From assembly GCA_049515175.1 (NCBI GenBank), contig JBEKUI010000042.1, positions 1-21,516 on the forward strand: a DNA stretch of 21,516 bases. Reading direction: 5' to 3'. Every line of letters starts with the position of its first letter. Position 1 is the first letter of the stretch. The notes under the pieces were generated by a model. It was not told the origin of the DNA. It was given only the letters and a program-made list of their open reading frames with translations, and searched no databases. A program made the translations under genes and the position numbers. This DNA is from JACQNR01 sp049515175 (GTDB lineage: Bacteria > Acidobacteriota > Terriglobia > UBA7540). This document shows positions 15,344-21,516 of the stretch, one piece after another.

Positions 15344-16312
15344 TTATCGCGCTTGGAAGTGCAGGGTGAAGCTGGCCTCGGTCGAGTTGGGGCGGCCGTT
15401 GCACATGCCCGGCGTGAAGACCCATTGCTGAATCAGGCTGAGGGCTTCGCCGTTCAAGTCGGGCCGGTCGTAGCTCTGCACCACCGCGTCCGTGACACGG
15501 CCGTCTTCGCCGATAATGCCACGCACCACGATGTCGTAGTCGCCGCCGCCGTTGCCAGGCTTGGGTTGCAGCATCGTAACGCCCAGGGGGCGCCGGAAGG
15601 TACGGCACATCTCGCGAATCTGCGCGTTAGGAGGAGCGGCGAGGACGTGGGGAGTTACCTCCGTCAAGACTGTCATGACCTGAGATATTTCCAGCTTAGG
15701 AATACCGGCATACGAATAACTGATTCGGGCGGGAATCAGCGCTTCCGCGAACGGGAAGAAGTCGCTGTTCTCGATATAGTCCTCGCCCAGCTTCTCCGTG
15801 ACCAGGGTCCCATTGGCGGCGTCCACGCAGAGTTCGTTGTGGTTGCTTTTCTGTCCCGTCACCGTGTCGAACTGGATGCAGCGCAGGGCACGGCCGCCCG
15901 CCTGGCGATCGGTGATGCCCTCGATCACGTCTTCATTGTCGAACCTGACCAGATCGATGGGGGTCAGCCGCAGAACGTCATGGATTTCTGCCGGTGGGAC
16001 TTCCCGCGTCCGGCTGGTGGCGAGGTGGGGGCCCGTATAGACATCAATGACGTGAAAGTTGCCGAAAGTGATTTCATCGCGACGGCCGGTGCCCTGGACG
16101 ACCACGCGCGTGAAGGTGCCTTCCTGGGCGCCGGTCGTCGAGTCCAGCACCCGGAAGGCCACCGAGCGCTCCAGGTTGGGGAGGTCTGGCGAGAGACTCG
16201 CCGCGTTGGCCCGCTCCAGCAGTCGAACCGCGTCCTGGCGCACGCGGACGTCTTCCGCGGGACACCAGGCCGCGACGCTCAGAAGAGTCACGAGCATCAG
16301 AGCCGATTTCAC
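15344..16312 (-). CDS. Exported protein with C-terminal TonB-like domain
   Basis: The protein has 322 residues from the GTG at 16312, where GGAGGTG lies five bases upstream. A clear Sec signal follows (VKSALMLVTLLSVAAWCPAED). The last 75 residues have the TonB C-terminal domain pattern: VRGIIGEDGRVTDAVVQSYD, then RPDLNGEALSLIQQWVFTPG and a final strand ending TLHFQAR. The middle (about 50-220) is a beta-rich region with no recognised fold. Such stand-alone, secreted TonB-C proteins are common in acidobacteria and lack the membrane anchor of true TonB, so energy transduction is not implied. It stands next to another exported protein on the same strand. The role is unknown. Confidence 0.75.
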   Translation of the reverse strand: MKSALMLVTLLSVAAWCPAEDVRVRQDAVRLLERANAASLSPDLPNLERSVAFRVLDSTTGAQEGTFTRVVVQGTGRRDEITFGNFHVIDVYTGPHLATSRTREVPPAEIHDVLRLTPIDLVRFDNEDVIEGITDRQAGGRALRCIQFDTVTGQKSNHNELCVDAANGTLVTEKLGEDYIENSDFFPFAEALIPARISYSYAGIPKLEISQVMTVLTEVTPHVLAAPPNAQIREMCRTFRRPLGVTMLQPKPGNGGGDYDIVVRGIIGEDGRVTDAVVQSYDRPDLNGEALSLIQQWVFTPGMCNGRPNSTEASFTLHFQAR

Positions 16313-16365
16313 GGGCTCACCTCCGCCCCTGAGCGTCCGATTACCATTTCGGCATCCCAGGTTAC

Positions 16366-16388
16366 TGACAATATACACCCTCCTGTCA
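16366..16388 (-). promoter_or_regulatory. Dyad TGACA-N13-TGTCA upstream of the TonB-C gene
   Basis: On the minus strand a perfect TTGACA is followed by a TATATT eight bases later, too close to form a normal -35/-10 pair. The two TGACA arms are inverted repeats. It sits 54-76 bases upstream of the GTG start, a position where an operator or promoter would be expected. This is a weak, pattern-only call. Confidence 0.25.
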
Positions 16389-16512
16389 AGGGATGGGAGG
16401 CCTTGCTGGGCGGAAAAAGCATGGCCTCCGAAGGCGCTGATTTGCGGGGGGGGGGACCGTGGCCGCTGCGACCGGAAGGACAATGAGGCGGGGGACAACC
16501 CCCTCGGCGCGG

Positions 16513-17118
16513 CTACGAGCCGGCGGCGCTGGCCTCGATGCGGGCTTTCAAGTCGAGGAACAGAAGATGCGCGAGGATGACGTGCGCGTCCTCGACCTGC
16601 TGCATGTGGTTCGAGCGGACGACGATGGCGCAGTCGAGCAGGTCTTTCATCTTTCCGCCGCCGCAGCCGCTGAGACCAATTGTCGTCGCGCCGGTGCGGT
16701 GCGCGAGTTCGAGGGCGCGAAGGACACTCGGCGAGTTACCGCTGCCGCTGATCGCAAACGCCACATCGCGCGCGCGGATTAGATTCTCCATCTGCCCCGC
16801 GAATACCTCCTCGTAGCTCAAATCGTTGCTCCAGGCGGTTATCAACGGGACGTTGTCGGTGAGGGAGATGGCTTTCAGCCGCCGCACATTCTTGAGCGAC
16901 GCCGGCCCGGGAAAGTGTGTTCCTTTGGCGAGGTCGGTGGCCAGATGCGAGGCGAGCGCGGCGCTGCCGCCGTTCCCGAAGAGGATGACGGTGCGGTCGT
17001 TCTGATAGGCGTGGAAAATGATGTCGGCGGCGCGCTGCAAATCCCCAAGCGGCAGGTCGTCGAGGATGCCTTTCAATTCTGTCAGGTAACTCGCGAAGTT
17101 GTTTTCCGGGCTGCTCAA
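16513..17118 (-). CDS. gmhA: Sedoheptulose-7-phosphate isomerase (phosphoheptose isomerase, SIS domain)
   Basis: The protein has 201 residues, the usual size. GmhA converts sedoheptulose 7-phosphate to D-glycero-manno-heptose 7-phosphate, the first step to activated heptose. The SIS signature is seen as VILFGNGGSAALASHLATDL (about 44-63), LTDNVPLITAWSNDLSYEE and AFAISGSGNSPSVLRAL. HMQQVEDAHVILAHLL near the C-terminus carries the Gln-x-x-Glu-Asp-x-His metal and active-site residues of GmhA rather than of other SIS proteins. The TTG at 17118 is the only sensible start, with a weak GGAG upstream. It follows sat after 18 bases, so the two are co-transcribed. No gmhB, hldE or waaC is present in the window. 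Confidence 0.88.
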   Translation of the reverse strand: MSSPENNFASYLTELKGILDDLPLGDLQRAADIIFHAYQNDRTVILFGNGGSAALASHLATDLAKGTHFPGPASLKNVRRLKAISLTDNVPLITAWSNDLSYEEVFAGQMENLIRARDVAFAISGSGNSPSVLRALELAHRTGATTIGLSGCGGGKMKDLLDCAIVVRSNHMQQVEDAHVILAHLLFLDLKARIEASAAGS

Positions 17119-17136
17119 TTCAGTTCTCCGGTGTTT

Positions 17137-18303
17137 CTATGACGAGGCGCCGGGGGACTGGGAATAGGCGTCGTGCAGAACCGCCGCCACCTCGGCGCGT
17201 GTGAATTCGGCCGGCAGTTGCCCGCCGTCGCGCAGCATGTTTCGCACCTGTGTCCCACTCAGAACGACGCGTGCCTCGGGGCTGTGCCCGCAGGTCTTGG
17301 GCGAGGCCATGCCCTGGCACTTCCGGCAATAGAAAGAATTCTCAAAGAACAGCGGCGTAATGCCGAGCTCTTGGGGATCGAACTCATCGAAGATCTTCTG
17401 GGCGTCGTAGGGTCCGTAGTAGTTGCCCACGCCAGCATGGTCGCGTCCGACGATGAAGTGCGTGCAGCCGAAATTCTTCCGTACCAGGGCGTGGAAGATA
17501 GCCTCGCGTGGCCCGGCGTAGCGCATCGAGGCCGGATTGAGCGCCAGCAGAACGCGGTCCTTCGGGTAATAATGCTCCAGCAGCACTTCGTAGCATTGCA
17601 TCCGCACGTCCAGGCTGATGTCGTCGGACTTGGTTTCGCCGGCGATGGGGTGGAGCAGCAGGCCGTCCACGATTTCGAGCGCCGTTTTCTGAATATATTC
17701 GTGGGCGCGGTGAACGGGGTTGCGTGTCTGGAAACCCACCACCGTCTTCCAGCCACGTTCGGAGAAGATGCGGCGCGTGTCGGCCGGATCGAGACGGTGC
17801 TTGGAGTAATTCCCGTTCGCCGGCCGCCGGAATACTTCCACGGGGCCGCCAATCAGCCAGTCGCCGCGCGCGCGAACGTAGGCCACGCCGGGATGGGCCA
17901 GTTCGGTCGTACCGAAGACGAGGCGCGCCTCGACTTCGCGGTCGTAGGGGAAGATCTCCTTCACGGTGAGCACGGCGAGGCGCTGGCCCGTCGCGTCCGC
18001 CAGCGCCGCCCGGGTTTTTCCCTTCAGGCCGGCGGCAACGTCGGCGCTGACTGCGAGCGTGATCGGCAGCGACCACGGCAGTCCGCTTACCAGCCGCATC
18101 TGGCGCAGGACCGATTCGTAATCGTCCTTGGCCATGAACCCGTCGAGCGGGCTGAAGCCTCCGATGGCCAGCATCTCGAGGTCGGAAAGTTCAAAGGGAT
18201 TGAGCGGCAGGACGGGCAGTCCACGGGCTTCTGCCTCCAGGGCTGCGGCCTCATCGCCATTGACCAGGCGGCTGACCAGCCATCCGCCATGCGGTTCGTT
18301 CAT
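17137..18303 (-). CDS. sat: Sulfate adenylyltransferase (ATP sulfurylase)
   Basis: The enzyme joins ATP and sulfate to give adenosine 5'-phosphosulfate (APS) and pyrophosphate, or runs in reverse. The protein has 388 residues from the ATG at 18303, preceded by GAGGGAAGA; an in-frame start at 18342 lacks such a site. The N-terminal PUA-like part has LSDLEMLAIGGFSPLDGFM. The catalytic QTRNPVHRAH lies at 192-201 and GRDHAG at 286-291. A cysteine/histidine set CRKC (326, 329), C338 and H340 should bind zinc, as in the homo-oligomeric sat of many bacteria and archaea. GTQVRNMLRDG near the end is also typical. No APS kinase domain is fused. It leads a two-gene unit with gmhA and could help supply reduced sulfur for the nearby sulfoquinovose synthase. 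Confidence 0.93.
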   Translation of the reverse strand: MNEPHGGWLVSRLVNGDEAAALEAEARGLPVLPLNPFELSDLEMLAIGGFSPLDGFMAKDDYESVLRQMRLVSGLPWSLPITLAVSADVAAGLKGKTRAALADATGQRLAVLTVKEIFPYDREVEARLVFGTTELAHPGVAYVRARGDWLIGGPVEVFRRPANGNYSKHRLDPADTRRIFSERGWKTVVGFQTRNPVHRAHEYIQKTALEIVDGLLLHPIAGETKSDDISLDVRMQCYEVLLEHYYPKDRVLLALNPASMRYAGPREAIFHALVRKNFGCTHFIVGRDHAGVGNYYGPYDAQKIFDEFDPQELGITPLFFENSFYCRKCQGMASPKTCGHSPEARVVLSGTQVRNMLRDGGQLPAEFTRAEVAAVLHDAYSQSPGASS

Positions 18304-18465
18304 CGATTCTTCCCTCTGCACGTTCCTTCGGAGCGTACGCAAACCTGGGATTGCAGGGTATGACCTGCAACGCGCCTGCCGTCACGCTCTGCGGGGACAT
18401 GCTGCGAATGGGCAGTTTATCACGAGGCGCTCACGGCTTCAATCACGGCGCTGCGACGTCGACGA

Positions 18466-19779
18466 TCACTCTGGAGTTCTCCCCCATCTGGCCTGGATGG
18501 GGAGCCAGAGCAGAGCAAGAACCAACAGAACGACGCCCAAGCCCAGGGCGAGGTTGGGCGCGGGAATCCTCCAGACGTCCAGACCGGCACCCAGGATGTA
18601 GGTGGCAGCGGCGGCGACCAGCATGTTCACGCCGAGGTCGACGGCGAACACCCGGCCACGGAAGTGGTCTTCAGTGTGGATCTGAAGAAGCGTGGTGGAA
18701 ACGACCCAGTTGTTGCTGCCGCCCATGTGGGCGAAGAAGACCGCCAGCATGGCCAGCGGCAGCACGGGGGCTCGGCTGAAGGCCACATACGACATCCCGG
18801 CAACAAGAAATCCCAGGCTCACACTCTTCCACATGCGGCGTTCGTTGCCTCCGGTGAGATGGTCCCCGAGGAGCGGGCCGACGCCCGCGCCCGCTCCCCG
18901 AGCCGCGTAGAGCAACCCCATTGCCAGCGCACCCTGACCTGCAATGGGAAAGACGCGTTCGCCAAAGAAGGTCAGTAGCAGTAGCGCGCCGCCCATGCAG
19001 CCCAGCCCCGCCTTGACCATGACCAGAGCCGCGATGCGGGGATTGCGGCCGAAGTACGCTGCTCCCTCTCTCAGGTTGGCAAGTCCCGCCCGCCCGCGAG
19101 AAGTTGGGGAATCTCTTCTTCCGGCGGTCCAATGCGATTCGGTCACCTGGATGCGCCAGACCAACAGTGCCGAAACGAAGAAGGAGAGAGAGTTCAGAAC
19201 AAAGGCGAAATGGCGCCCGAGCAGCGCCGTCACGGCTCCTCCCAACGCTCCGCCCACCGTCAGGGCGAACGACCAGGTGGCGGAGGAGAGCGCATTCGCG
19301 GGGAGAATCTCCTCCGGGCGCGTGAGGTTGGGAAGCAAGGCGCTGCGAGCTGGCTCGAAGATGGAGGCGAAGACGACTTCTGCGCCCAACAACGCATAGA
19401 CCAGCCCCACGTCGGCGGCGCTCCGCGCCAGGAGTAAGCCCAGAACTACACAACCACGAGCCACATCGGCCACGATCATGAGTTGGCGGCGGGGGAGGCG
19501 GTCGACGAGAAAACCCGCCAGCGGTGTCATCAGGAACCAGGGGAGCAGTTGGATGATGATGGCGTAGCTCACCGCCTGACCGCTCCCGGTGGTTTCCAGC
19601 AACAGGTCGTAGACGGCGAGGCTGTAGAACCAGTCGCCTATCTCGCTGATGAGCTGCGCCATCCAGAGTCGTCGGAATTCGCGGTGGCTGCGCAGCAGGC
19701 CGAAGTAGCGGAGATGAAGCGGTTCGCGCCCCTCGGAAGGCCGCTCGGAAACGGGGATGAGAGACGTCTCGGAATCCAA
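18466..19779 (-). CDS. MFS transporter (EntS/MFS_3-like exporter)
   Basis: The protein has 437 residues with about 12 hydrophobic segments. The first loop has FRRLWMAQLISEIGDWFYSLA, and the loop between helices 2 and 3 has GFLVDRLPRRQLMIVADVARG, the MFS motif A variant of the enterobactin-exporter-like group. The central loop VTESHWTAGRRDSPTSRG divides the two six-helix halves. Such proteins export small molecules by proton antiport; the substrate cannot be told. The start is a TTG at 19779 without a clear ribosome-binding site, but no later start keeps the first helix. The stop lies 162 bases before sat, which reads the same way. Confidence 0.87.
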   Translation of the reverse strand: MDSETSLIPVSERPSEGREPLHLRYFGLLRSHREFRRLWMAQLISEIGDWFYSLAVYDLLLETTGSGQAVSYAIIIQLLPWFLMTPLAGFLVDRLPRRQLMIVADVARGCVVLGLLLARSAADVGLVYALLGAEVVFASIFEPARSALLPNLTRPEEILPANALSSATWSFALTVGGALGGAVTALLGRHFAFVLNSLSFFVSALLVWRIQVTESHWTAGRRDSPTSRGRAGLANLREGAAYFGRNPRIAALVMVKAGLGCMGGALLLLTFFGERVFPIAGQGALAMGLLYAARGAGAGVGPLLGDHLTGGNERRMWKSVSLGFLVAGMSYVAFSRAPVLPLAMLAVFFAHMGGSNNWVVSTTLLQIHTEDHFRGRVFAVDLGVNMLVAAAATYILGAGLDVWRIPAPNLALGLGVVLLVLALLWLPIQARWGRTPE

Positions 19780-19871
19780 GGACGCGGGTGGTGGATTCTA
19801 GCACGGGGGGACAGCGCGGCGAACGTCGCGAGGATGCTGCGGGGCCGAGTGTGGCCGGCTGAAAAGGGAAA

Positions 19872-19933
19872 GACCCGTCCGGCTCAGGGCTTATAAGGCA
19901 GGATTGGGGTGTGTAAAAGGTCCCGGACGGGTC
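19872..19933. repeat. Spaced perfect 11-bp inverted repeat
   Basis: GACCCGTCCGG at 19872-19882 is the exact reverse complement of CCGGACGGGTC at 19923-19933. The arms are 40 bases apart and the spacer contains TTATAAGG. The repeat lies about 95 bases upstream of the MFS start, within the divergent region, so it may be an operator pair, a long-loop RNA structure or the end of a small element. Confidence 0.5.
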
Positions 19934-19990
19934 GGTGGGCTTGTGGGTAGTGGGTCTTGTTCGTGCGGCTTTACTGCCGTTTCACCTCCT

Positions 19991-20006
19991 GCCGAGCTCG
20001 CTCGGC
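19991..20006. repeat. Short hairpin, 6-bp stem
   Basis: GCCGAG, a four-base loop CTCG and CTCGGC form a perfect stem. There is no T-run after it on either strand, so it is not a standard terminator. Confidence 0.4.
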
Positions 20007-20083
20007 ATTCACTACCAAACTTGTTGAGGGAACTCTGCCGCCGGCCACGGGATCGCTCGTTTTATATGAGAGCACGGTGTCAG

Positions 20084-20100
20084 ATCGCGCTATGCGCGAT
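20084..20100. repeat. Perfect hairpin, 7-bp stem with 3-base loop
   Basis: ATCGCGC and GCGCGAT flank TAT. It lies in the divergent region 265 bases before the XRE start. It could be a protein-binding site; no T-run follows. Confidence 0.45.
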
Positions 20101-20305
20101 GAGGTGCCCGCCTCTCGCAATCCCTGGCTACTTTCCTGGAACACCAGGGGCCGACAGTTTCCTGTGTTCAACCTCGCTGGCGCCGATGCATGCCCTCTGC
20201 ACGCATTCCGACAGAATCCCCTCAGAACCTCTCGGGGCCCCGCTCCTCTGACACCGCTTACATGCTACGTGGATTTACATATTTGTCAAGGAAACTCGAA
20301 TGGGT

Positions 20306-20334
20306 GAGACATTTTATAACATATGTGTTAAGAT
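20306..20334 (+). promoter_or_regulatory. Candidate promoter with overlapping operator for the XRE gene
   Basis: GAGACA (20306-20311) and an extended -10 TGTTAAGAT (ending 20334) are 17 bases apart. A perfect dyad TAACA-TATG-TGTTA (20317-20330) lies between and across the -10, 35 bases before the start codon. An operator in this position would let a repressor block its own promoter, a usual arrangement for XRE-family regulators. The call is by eye and unproven. Confidence 0.4.
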
Positions 20335-20364
20335 CCATCCGGAAAGTCAAGTTCCGGAGGCGGT

Positions 20365-20850
20365 ATGAGCATCGGAACGCGCATTCTGCAGGCACGAACC
20401 CAGAAGAACCTCAGCCAGACCCAATTGAGCCAGCGCACCGGCATGGCAGGTTCCTATCTCTCGCGCATTGAGAACCGGAAAATCGAGCCCGGCCCGCGAA
20501 CCCTCAAGCGCATCGCCGACGCGCTGGGCATCCCGCTCAGCGAACTCTTCCGAGAAAGTACTGCCGCGCCGTCGCTTCACCAGTGTGTCGTCACCATGTC
20601 CGGCAACTGCATCATGGAAACGATGCGCAGCCGCAGGAACAAGCGTCGCCCGCTGCAACCCGGCGCCGAAAACTACACTTCTCGCCAACTGCAACTCCTC
20701 CGCATGGCGAACTACCTGATCCAGAACGGCAGCCCGCGCGTCCTCGATTCGCTCGATCTGCTTTTCAGCTCTCTGCTGTCCTCTTCCCGAGGCCGCAGGG
20801 AAGCGAGAGGTCTGGTTTCGCTCACCCCTCGACCGACAGCCGTCGGTTGA
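20365..20850 (+). CDS. XRE-family DNA-binding regulator
   Basis: The protein has 161 residues from the ATG at 20365 with GGAGG four bases upstream. A Cro/CI-type helix-turn-helix fills residues 4-60: ARTQKNLSQTQLSQRTGMAG, SYLSRIENRKIEPGPRTLKR and IADALGIPLSELF. The recognition helix should be around MAGSYLSRIEN. The C-terminal 100 residues contain no metal, cupin or peptidase motif; they hold a basic stretch (RSRRNKRRP) and a helical part LQLLRMANYLIQN, perhaps for dimerisation. The upstream region has a dyad suited to autoregulation. It is divergent from the MFS exporter gene and may control it; this is inference. A hairpin (ACCGAC-AGCC-GTCGGT, 20832-20847) ends at the stop codon. Confidence 0.85.
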   Translation: MSIGTRILQARTQKNLSQTQLSQRTGMAGSYLSRIENRKIEPGPRTLKRIADALGIPLSELFRESTAAPSLHQCVVTMSGNCIMETMRSRRNKRRPLQPGAENYTSRQLQLLRMANYLIQNGSPRVLDSLDLLFSSLLSSSRGRREARGLVSLTPRPTAVG

Positions 20851-20942
20851 TTCCCCCCTATCCATATGGGAGTCGGTTGCGCAGAGTGGGTCTGGAATCC
20901 GTCAGCCGACGGACGGCTCGGAGACGATTGCCGGTTTTCAAG

Positions 20943-20969
20943 CCGCGGAGTTAAGAGATAACTCCGCGG
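20943..20969. repeat. Perfect hairpin, 11-bp stem with 5-base loop
   Basis: CCGCGGAGTTA and TAACTCCGCGG flank AGAGA. It starts 92 bases after the XRE stop. No T-run follows on either strand, so it is either a factor-assisted terminator, an RNA-stabilising structure or a member of a dispersed palindromic repeat. Confidence 0.6.
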
Positions 20970-21195
20970 AAGCAGCTTCCTCCAGAGGACGGACTCAGGG
21001 TGACAATTCGATTCGCTCGCCCACGTTCCGGCCGCGCGATGGCCGCGCCACCGACCCGCTCGCGAGGAAGGAGAAACCATCTTCGCTGGGCCGAAGCAAC
21101 TGCTTGATCGATGCGGCTCCATCCGTGAATTCCTGGCGCGGATTTGCCGTTGGCGCGGTGGGCTTTTTGCTAAGCTGCTGATAAATGGTTACTTG

Positions 21196-21307
21196 CCAGC
21201 TTTGAGTAATTATTACATTGAGCCTTTGTTTTCAATGAGATCGCAGCTTCGTTTTGTCCGTAAAATTGTAATTGCCTGATTCTAAATGACATGGCAGCTT
21301 TGTTTCG
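21196..21307 (+). repeat. Three spaced copies of a CAGCTT-containing motif
   Basis: CCAGCTTTGAG (21196), GCAGCTTCGTTTTG (21243) and GCAGCTTTGTTTCG (21294) are similar and spaced 48 and 51 bases apart in the AT-rich island. The last two match at 12 of 14 positions. Repeats at near-regular spacing could be binding sites, but chance is not excluded. Confidence 0.35.
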
Positions 21308-21516
21308 CTATATATATAAGGGGTGCCAGCCAGGTTTTTGGACAGGAACCCCCAGCCGGCGGGGATCGTCGCGCGGCTCTGCCCCGCGTCCTCTCGCCCG
21401 GATTTGAGGGGTCTCCTCATCGATTTATAGCCTAGTACACTTGCCACGATTTGTCAAGCGATTCGCAGACATCACTAAACGCTGTCTGCGCCATCCGCCA
21501 TTTTTCAGCGACCTGC

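Larger units (their letters stand above)
19780..20364. other. Divergent intergenic region between the MFS exporter and XRE regulator genes
   Basis: These 585 bases carry no protein I can support; the short open frames on the plus strand look random. The region holds several inverted repeats: the spaced pair at 19872/19923, GCCGAG-CTCG-CTCGGC at 19991-20006, ATCGCGC-TAT-GCGCGAT at 20084-20100 and TAACA-TATG-TGTTA at 20317-20330. The last 100 bases become AT-rich towards the regulator start. It should contain promoters for both neighbours. Confidence 0.6.
20851..21516. other. Long non-coding stretch at the right edge
   Basis: I see no gene with family resemblance or a ribosome-binding site in these 666 bases. 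The first half is GC-rich and contains the strong hairpin at 20943-20969. From about 21165 to 21330 the base composition becomes clearly AT-rich, with TATATATATAAGG at 21312 onward. Then GC-rich sequence with short complementary runs (CCCC/GGGG near 21351-21364) returns. It might hold a promoter and leader of a gene beyond the window, or a small RNA; neither can be shown. Confidence 0.5.

Noticed and set aside
15353..16486. Open frame of 377 codons on the plus strand
   Set aside because: It is antisense to the TonB-C-domain gene, which has a signal peptide, ribosome-binding site and recognisable domain; the plus-strand product has none.
17173..18363. Open frame of 396 codons on the plus strand
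   Set aside because: It is antisense to sat, whose catalytic motifs are complete.
18671..19804. Second long minus-strand frame over the MFS gene
   Set aside because: Its product is Arg- and Pro-rich without membrane segments; the MFS frame has clear helices and motif A.
1..21516. CRISPR arrays, tRNA or rRNA genes, transposases, integrases
   Set aside because: No regular direct-repeat array, cloverleaf-like sequence, conserved rRNA segment or DDE/tyrosine recombinase protein was seen.

Overview
The window looks like a chromosomal piece of a GC-rich Gram-negative bacterium, most likely an acidobacterium. Three things suggest this: the secreted TonB-C-domain protein at 15344-16312, the 161-aa XRE regulator of a type common in that phylum, and the heavy use of GTG/TTG starts. 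This is inference from protein style only; there is no rRNA or other marker here.

The left 12.9 kb is all on the plus strand and is the end of a surface-polysaccharide (O-antigen or capsule-like) locus. It opens with the C-terminal part of a Wzy/O-antigen-ligase-like membrane protein. Next is a wrecked copy of a glucose-1-phosphate cytidylyltransferase gene (about 580-871), then a 730-aa exported protein with phage tail-fibre-like segments (888-3080), and a putative sugar O-methyltransferase (3157-4419). A compact five-gene cassette follows (4467-8885): cytidylyltransferase, CDP-glucose 4,6-dehydratase, TylC3-type C-methyltransferase, RmlC-like epimerase and an SDR reductase. No rfbH-type 3-dehydrase is seen, so the expected product is a CDP-activated 3-C-methyl-6-deoxyhexose that keeps its 3-hydroxyl. 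Two family 2 glycosyltransferases follow (8965-10910). After them lies a scar where the front parts of two different GT4-type glycosyltransferases are joined out of frame (10934 to about 11280). The plus-strand block ends with UDP-sulfoquinovose synthase (11673-12884).

From 12918 to 19779 all recognised genes are on the minus strand: UDP-glucose 4-epimerase, a 66-aa unknown protein, a cysteine-rich exported protein, an exported TonB-C-domain protein, a sat-gmhA pair (ATP sulfurylase then sedoheptulose-7-phosphate isomerase) and an MFS exporter. An XRE regulator at 20365-20850 reads the other way, behind a 585-base divergent region rich in inverted repeats. The last 670 bases hold no convincing gene; they contain a perfect 11-bp-stem hairpin and an AT-rich island with a spaced repeat.

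The genes fit a common theme of building and decorating an unusual surface glycan: nucleotide-sugar synthesis (CDP-branched sugar, UDP-sulfoquinovose, UDP-galactose, possibly ADP- or GDP-heptose), transfer, methylation and polymerisation. The two gene wrecks and the tail-fibre-like exported protein show that the locus has been rearranged. No CRISPR array, tRNA, rRNA, insertion sequence or integrase was seen.
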